Source of the DNA: Tanypteryx hageni
Taxonomy: Eukaryota; Arthropoda; Insecta; Odonata; Petaluridae
NCBI GenBank assembly: GCA_028673005.1
Contig: CM054118.1
Span: 60,569,401-60,633,400 of the forward strand
Length of the DNA: 64,000 nucleotides
Direction: 5' to 3'
The notes under the pieces are model-generated. The model was not told the DNA's origin. It did not search any database and saw only the letters and a list, made by a program, of their open reading frames with translations. Both the position numbers and the translations under genes were made by a program. The number at the start of each line of letters is the position of its first letter. Position 1 is the stretch's first letter. Below, in pieces: positions 60,064 through 64,000 of this stretch.

Positions 60064-61281
60064 TTTCCATCCGTCCTTCTCTGCCTATTCCTTTCTCTAC
60101 CTTTTCTGAAACAATCCAGTTTTGCGTACGTAAAAAAGAAAGGGAAAGAAAGGGGCGAAAAAAAATGAGAGTTCTCAATTTATAAAAGGACCACTCCAGC
60201 GGTTGTTCCCTCAATTGAGTTAGTGTGCCCTCTGGGGGGTAATTGCCTCTGCCTGTTTATGTTTTTAATGCATTGACGCGGCTCCCTCTCTCTTTTTTCT
60301 ATTCTTTTTTTTTGTATTCTCTCTGTCTCGCTTTGTTGTCCCAAGCGTTTCTTTTTCGTGACTTGCTTTTTCCTTCCATCCCCTCCAGACACCTCCGGCC
60401 GAGGCCCTTTCTTAAACAAGAGCAAACAGTAAACCCCGCATTTTTCAACTCCTCTCCCGCTATTTTAATGTTTACCGTCTCCCCTTCATCTCCTCCTCCA
60501 TATTCCTGATATTATTTACGTAGGATCTCATTTTATTTTTATTTTTATTTCGTTTCGCTTCCTATCTCATTGTTTAAGTTTACAAGCTATTTTTTTTAAA
60601 TCTTTTTATTTCTCCTTTTTCTCGTTGTACTCGATCTCTCTAAAAATTCTCTGCCCCGTTGCCGTATACCAGACTTGCCCTCTTTTTTTTAGTGTTTTAC
60701 GTACATATTTATCACCGGTTCTGGTATTTTAATAGCTTATTAGTCGCCATTTATCACTTAATTTCTCGTTATATGAATGGATACACTTCGTGTTGCCAAA
60801 TCAATAATACGTAGATCATCTTGTATTTTATGGCACCAAATCCTATAAGCCAAAATCCACGGAAAAGAAGCAGGCGGCGGTTATCATTCTAGTCGATTAT
60901 GATAGACCAGTTTCGGAGTTTAAATAAAATAAATTACTATAGATTTCACGTTTAATCGCAGTTTTTTTTATTATGCAAACTTACTGTCCTCCGCGCGAAG
61001 TTTCAATTTCTCCTTGTTCAGCCTAAGTCTCTTTGCCGCACTGTTTTTATCCAGTCCCCTCATTTTTAAAACAATATACTCTCGTCGAAATTCGCATACC
61101 CTTTAAGTTTTTACGAGTCCACTTACCTTCGTTTTCCCTCTCCAGCAGCAGCAAAAAATGCCTAGTGAACTTGGTAGCGGATTATCTTTTCCAGTTACAT
61201 TACCCCTCCGCCATTTAATTCACGCTATTCCCTCCTAAATCCATCTCTCTCACTTTTTCCTCCTGCAAATCTTATCTTCCT

Positions 61282-61285
<4 letters not shown>
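60057..61285. other. intergenic, T- and C-rich
   Basis: Pyrimidine-rich on the + strand over 60280-60700, giving spurious Phe/Ser/Leu frames. No gene or repeat partner is recognised. Confidence 0.5.

Positions 61286-61336
<51 letters not shown>
61286..61336. repeat. (TA)n microsatellite
   Basis: About 25 TA units just left of the hAT element at 61369. Confidence 0.95.
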
Positions 61337-61338
<2 letters not shown>

Positions 61339-61368
61339 AAATCACTCCCCTCTTACCTTGTTTTACAC

Positions 61369-61862
61369 CAGGGGTGCACAGCATACGGCCCGCGGGCCAA
61401 ATTTGGCCCGCCGAACCATTTTGTGTGGCCCGGCAGGATTTAACTCAGCTGGTGCTTTCATTTTCCGTAAAAAAATACAAGCAAAATGTGTTATGGATGT
61501 TTATCGCATGTGTGAACAAACATTCTCTCTTGTGAAATTAAACAAAGCTCCATTACGTTCAGCACTGGCAGATCAGAGTTTAAGAGTCATTCTAAGAACA
61601 GCGACTAACAGCATTACTACGGATATAAGTGGAATGGCGAGAGAAAAACGGCGCAACACTTTCCATTGAGTAAGTAAATTATATTTGTTTGCCACCTCAT
61701 TATTGCCGCATACAAAAATTGCATGTAAAAGTTGTTACGGTAATTACTGAATCTACATTAATGTACTTAAATTTATTATGCACAAAACTTTCATAGTGCG
61801 GCCCGCCAAGGTCCAATCAAGGTCGATTTTGGCCAGTGTCATCCTTTGAGTTGTGCACTTTG
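61369..61862 (+). mobile_element. non-autonomous hAT element keeping the transposase C-terminus
   Basis: The ends are CAGGGGTGCACA and, inwards from the right, CAAAGTGCACAA. The flanking 8-mers are TTTTACAC (61361-61368) and TTTTCCAC (61863-61870), seven of eight identical, a hAT target duplication. GC-rich blocks GCCCGCGGGCC and GCGGCCCGCC lie just inside the ends. The + strand interior encodes YRMCEQTFSLVKLNKAPLRS, followed by LADQSLRVILRTAT. This is the hAT C-terminal dimerisation motif of the type found in GTF2IRD2/ZBED-like transposases. The frame closes with a stop at 61667-61669. The rest of the gene is missing, so it is a 494-bp deletion derivative. Confidence 0.85.
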
Positions 61863-61870
61863 TTTTCCAC

Positions 61871-62379
61871 AATCCAATCCTTTAAGTAACCTTCTTCCCT
61901 CCAACTCTCCCGTTGTAGACCTTATGTTCTCCTTGCTTCCACAATGCATTAAACACATCTGATATGCTAGATTTCTTTCCTTCCTCTTTCCTTGCCCCTT
62001 TTCAAACCACGGGAGCACGCATTTCACGTCGGGAATTTAGCGTCCCCATGGCCGCCATCCGAGAGGTAGATAGAGTTGGTATTGGTTATCTGGGTGTTGA
62101 TAAATTGGGAGAAGGAGATATAGGAGGATAGGAAGAAGTAGGAGACTTTTGAATAGGTGGATAAGGGACGCTGCTTCACTGTGACGGATTACGGACGGGG
62201 ACGATCGCTATCGGGAGTCAACTAGGAAATTTGACTTAAGAGATAAGAAATGATAGCTGTGGTTCGCATTAGTGTAATGGAAAAGGTCGTACTCTATTTG
62301 GTGTTTGATTCAAGCTAAACTATAAAGAATATTACGCTTTCACTTTTGCGACCAATAGAAACACGTGTTTGAGCATATT
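61871..62379. other. intergenic between two hAT copies
   Basis: No gene is seen. GC-richer than average between 62030 and 62230. Confidence 0.5.
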
Positions 62380-62779
62380 AGTTTTGTACATAATAAATTT
62401 ATGTCCGCTATTGTATATTCAGCAATTACCGTAACAACTTTTACATGTAATTTTTATGCGACAAAAATGAGGTGACAAACAAATATAATTTACCTTTTCA
62501 ATGGGAGATGTTGCACCGGTTTTCTCTTCCCATTCCACTTATATCCGGAGTAATGCTGGTAGTTACTGTTCTTAGAATATCTCTTAAACTCTGATCTGTC
62601 AGTGATGAACGTAATGGGGCTTTGTTTAATTTCATAAGAGAGAACGTTTGTTCACACATGCGATAAATATCCATAATAAATTTTACCTGTATTTTTTGCG
62701 GAAAAGGAATGCACCACATGAGTTAAATCCTGCCGGACCACAAAAAATTGGGCCGCGGGCCGTGTGTTGCACACCCCTG
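62380..62779 (-). mobile_element. second hAT copy, one end lost
   Basis: Minus-strand relative of the 61369 element. It starts CAGGGGTGTGCAACACACGG at 62779, has the GCCCGCGGCCC block, and encodes YRMCEQTFSLMKLNKAPLRS and a shared stretch to a stop near 62498. Similarity fades after TAAATTTATTATGTACAAAA near 62380, and the distal inverted repeat is not found. The two copies face opposite ways about 500 bp apart. Confidence 0.8.
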
Positions 62780-62828
62780 TTCTAGTCCCTATTCGCCTCT
62801 TCTCCATTCCCTTATCATCAATATTCGT

Positions 62829-63015
62829 ATTTTTGAAACGAGAAAAAAGTCTGCTATGACCGGGAATTGAACCCGGGTCTTCCACTTGCCGGGCGGATAT
62901 TCTACCCCTGAACTATCGTAGCAGAACATTTTCTCTCGTTTCTGAACACGGATGTTTTCTTTGGTAGGACGGGAACTAGCCAAGCTAGTATCAAACTGCC
63001 CCGACAGATGTCCTC
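62829..63015 (-). mobile_element. tRNA-derived SINE, copy S1
   Basis: On the minus strand it starts GAGGACATCTGTCGGGGCAG, with TACTAGCTTGGCTAGTTCCC next. The tRNA-like core at 62923-62853 (TGCTACGATAGTTCAGGGGT ... CCCGGGTTCAATTCCCGG) and the tail TTTTTTCTCGTTTCAAAAAT follow. The core folds as a tRNA-Gly-like cloverleaf, but base 33 is C instead of U and the loop reads CCGGCAA, so it is a retroposon and not a working tRNA. About 90 bp of non-tRNA sequence precede the pol III boxes, which is unusual for a SINE head. Confidence 0.75.
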
Positions 63016-63172
63016 AAAGAGAATCATCTCGTTTCAAAATTTTTCCCAACTTTACAGCTTATGCCTGTCTGCATAGGATCTTCGGATTGCTTTATTCCAT
63101 CAATTTCTTGTTTGGCAATCTCACCATTTGAGAGGGAGGAGTTTTCTTTGATATATCTCTTCGAGGACGTCC

Positions 63173-63349
63173 GTTGGAGCAATTTGATACTAGCTTGGCT
63201 AGTTCCGTCCCAACTAAGAAAACACCCGCGTTCAGAAAACAGAAAATTGATCTGCTACGATATTTCAGTGGTGGAACATCCGCTCGGCAAGTGGAATGCC
63301 CGGGTTCTGATTCCCTCTCATAGCAAACTATTTTCTCGTTTCAAAATTA
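63173..63349 (+). mobile_element. tRNA-derived SINE, copy S2
   Basis: Inverted counterpart of S1: GAGGACGTCCGTTGGAGCAA, TACTAGCTTGGCTAGTTCCG, a tRNA-like core TGCTACGATATTTCAGTGGT ... CCCGGGTTCTGATTCCC, and the tail TTCTCGTTTCAAAATTATTT. The core has an extra T in the T-loop. S1 and S2 face each other across about 157 bp. That gap itself contains another tail-like CTCGTTTCAAAATTTTTCCC at about 63028. Confidence 0.75.
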
Positions 63350-63965
63350 TTTCCAATGATATATGTATTTTATTTCTATACGTGACCTACTTTTGTATTT
63401 ATTAACATACTCTCTTGAATATGATACCGTATCATGGATTCGAAAGATCGTATAATTGAACGTTTAAGTTAAATATTTAATTCTCAAAATTAAACTCTTT
63501 CTTTTTTGCGGTAATTTTGTTATCCATACCAAAGCGGCGTTCATATGTGTTATTACTCGACGCATTTTAATAATAATAAAATCGTTTTCTCGATATTTCA
63601 CGCGTATGCAAGATAAATTAATAAGATAAATAGAAATCCACTCTTTCAAAACTGTAATACAAACGACTTCCTTTTAGAGCATTATTTTGACAATTCCTAT
63701 ATTAAGTAAGTGGAGAGTTCCCTAGTTAAATGAATTTTAATTTTTATATGCGTGCATATAGCATATCATATTTTATTATCATTTCATTTAACCCAAGTTT
63801 TAATGTTTTTAAACACTGAATTGAATATATTTGGAACTGTAACATACCTATTTTTAAATATTTCTGATGAATGTTGACATATCTGTTTTTTATTTTTCTC
63901 TAGCTCATAAAAAGCCGTTTAAGGCCTTTATATTGAGAGTAATTACGATAACAAAAACAAATACA
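63350..63965. other. intergenic, nothing recognised
   Basis: AT-rich, no coding or repeat signal. Confidence 0.5.
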
Positions 63966-64000
63966 TACAGCCAAGCTCACGGCAGGATTCGAACCCGGAA
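63966..64000 (-). tRNA. tRNA-like 3' part cut by the window edge
   Basis: The minus strand reads CCGGGTTCGAATCCTGCC, a B-box/T-arm pattern, then GTGAGCTTGGC. The 5' part lies outside the window, so a real tRNA and a tRNA-derived SINE cannot be told apart. The T-stem pairs imperfectly, which favours a SINE. Confidence 0.3.

Noticed and set aside
62853..62923. Functional tRNA-Gly
   Set aside because: The loop reads CCGGCAA without U33, the same unit recurs with extra flanking sequence at 63173 and 34052, and the T-loop is altered in S2, so it is a SINE.
1..64000. Endogenous viral sequence or LTR retrotransposon
   Set aside because: No gag, protease, integrase, viral polymerase or paired long terminal repeats were recognised on either strand.

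Overview
The window looks like a piece of an arthropod, probably insect, nuclear genome. It is AT-rich. Its one clear host gene has short introns with GT-AG junctions. Most recognisable sequence is transposon-derived: RTE-like LINEs, hAT, mariner-like, piggyBac and other DDE DNA elements, tRNA-derived SINEs, MITE-like families and long (TA)n tracts. No bacterial, organellar or CRISPR features are seen, and the species cannot be named from the sequence alone.

Host genes. A five-exon gene on the + strand (CDS 2315-4435, TATA-like box at 2222, ATTAAA at 4647) encodes a predicted 278-residue protein. It has a signal peptide, a Cys-containing N-terminal segment with two N-glycosylation sequons, and a C-terminal Neuralized homology repeat (NHR) domain. 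NHR domains are known from intracellular ubiquitin-ligase proteins, so a secreted one is the most unusual coding observation here. Positions 7400-8080 look like an orphan promoter or first exon. A tRNA-Ile(UAU)-like gene with an intron and an 11-bp internal duplication lies at 57936-58035 on the - strand. No other host exon is supported.

Mobile DNA by region. 0.3-0.9 kb: decayed hAT transposase. 8.5-9.7 kb: decayed RTE-like LINE. 13.3-13.8 kb: mariner-like element with TA target duplication. 14.7-20.9 kb: repeat families A, D and F, a hAT MITE with an 8-bp target duplication, and a ~150-bp tandem repeat. 22.5-30.9 kb: a piggyBac-like MITE, families G, D, E and A, and a tandem MITE dimer inside one 8-bp target duplication. 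33.2-34.2 kb: piggyBac transposase remnant and a SINE. 39.3-42.5 kb: an apparently intact 3.27-kb RTE-like LINE with a perfect 13-bp target duplication. 43.3-43.5 kb: a head-to-head retro-insertion with a 14-bp target duplication. 45-51.5 kb: families A and D plus a DNA transposon with ~155-bp terminal inverted repeats and a broken transposase. 55-60 kb: families E, G and F. 61.4-63.4 kb: two hAT copies keeping the transposase C-terminus, and a pair of SINEs facing each other.

How it fits together. Apart from the NHR gene and possibly the tRNA, the window is a layered transposon landscape. Several insertions can be dated relative to each other; for example D1 sits inside A2, and A3 shows the empty site. 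The intact RTE-like LINE is the only element here with an unbroken ORF for its own mobility. Long stretches between the elements contain nothing that can be assigned.
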